DNA of 64,000 nucleotides from CAZQXD01 sp964597315 (GTDB lineage: Bacteria; Pseudomonadota; Gammaproteobacteria; Competibacterales; Competibacteraceae), in the NCBI GenBank assembly GCA_964597315.1, contig CAZQXD010000014.1:1-64000 (forward strand). Direction: 5' to 3'. Shown piece by piece: positions 63,681 through 64,000 of this stretch (positions are counted from its first letter, which is position 1; each line of letters starts with the position of its first letter). The translations under genes were made by a program, and so were the position numbers. Under the pieces are notes generated by a model that saw only the letters and a list, made by a program, of their open reading frames with translations, was not told where the DNA came from and did no database searches.

Positions 63681-64000
63681 TCAATCCGTCCCCCAGGGCC
63701 GGAACACGTCCATATAAATGCTGTGAGCATCCGGTTTGCGCCGTTCCTCCGGGGCGTCATAGACCACCAGCAGCCCGTCCGGCTGGCCCAGACAGGGATA
63801 CAGGGCCAGCCCCTCGGCGTTGCCCATGGCCTGTTCGAAGTCCAGGTGGAACAGCAACTCCAGCTTGCCCTGCTCCTGATCGGTGACGCTGTCCCCGGGC
63901 AGGTCCAGGGCGTCTTTCAATAGAAACAAGCGCATATTGCCCGGCAGGTCCATGGTGGGACCGGCCAGGATGATGAGCTCATCGCCCCGTAGGCACAGCT
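63681..64000 (-). CDS. DUF3616-family protein, 3' end only
   Basis: The frame runs off the window edge; about 106 C-terminal residues are visible. DELIILAGPTMDLPGNMRL, then HLDFEQAMGNAEGLALYP and GLLVVYDAPEERRKPDAHSI match the end of DUF3616 proteins, beta-propeller-like proteins of unknown function. The reading continues upstream of the internal ATG at 63953, so that ATG is not the start. It stops 10 bp from the vWA gene stop, tail to tail. Confidence 0.75.
   Translation of the reverse strand, partial: LCLRGDELIILAGPTMDLPGNMRLFLLKDALDLPGDSVTDQEQGKLELLFHLDFEQAMGNAEGLALYPCLGQPDGLLVVYDAPEERRKPDAHSIYMDVFRPWGTD

Overview
The window looks like chromosomal DNA of a high-G+C gammaproteobacterium. 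The strongest pointer is the gene order smc-zipA-ligA, a typical gammaproteobacterial arrangement. Also present are EI-Ntr (ptsP), a FixLJ pair, class I PHA synthase, a PEP-CTERM protein, glycogen phosphorylase and type II secretion genes. Together these suggest an environmental, metabolically flexible, probably microaerobic or facultative bacterium, perhaps Chromatiales-like. No rRNA, tRNA or CRISPR array was seen, and the genus cannot be fixed from the sequence alone. Layout: 1-2521 is the end of a peptide-type ABC importer operon with a permease-ATPase fusion. 2539-5506 holds envelope and repair genes: a CvpA-retropepsin fusion, a TraB/GumN protein, an AlkB-like dioxygenase and a small secreted protein. 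5730-7112 is cystathionine beta-synthase. About 7113-15850 is a visibly AT-rich genomic island, after which the core resumes with cystathionine gamma-lyase/synthase (16019-17182). The island therefore separates two genes that would make a reverse-transsulfuration pair. The island contains a BrnA antitoxin with a broken BrnT toxin, IS3, IS5 and Tn3 relics, a secreted protein, a SHOCT-domain lipoprotein, an intact HigBA-like module and a truncated MmeI-type enzyme spliced to a TPR fragment. It ends with an apparently complete type II restriction-modification system: endonuclease, cytosine-5 methyltransferase and an XRE controller. A 14-bp element is shared by the DNA upstream of the endonuclease and of the controller. 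17239-31356 holds an AI-2E family permease coupled to a metallophosphoesterase, a MerR regulator with paired TGTACA boxes, a degenerate asparagine-synthase homologue, ptsP, a heme-PAS FixL/FixJ pair, phaC, a PEP-CTERM protein, an EI24/CysZ-like protein and queF. 31465-38028 is smc-zipA-ligA; zipA carries a 15-bp minisatellite and a hexamer repeat in its linker. 38051-46582 holds an unknown lipoprotein, a GH31 glucosidase convergent with glgP around a strong hairpin, and a membrane diguanylate cyclase. 46791-64000 holds a divergent M1-like peptidase and ChaN-PDZ protein, gspC-gspD-gspE downstream of a bifunctional penicillin-binding protein, a large VanZ-domain membrane protein, an MFS transporter, a secreted vWA protein with six 86-88-residue repeats, and the end of a DUF3616 gene running off the window. 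Functions are assigned from recognisable motifs and family memory; no database search was run.
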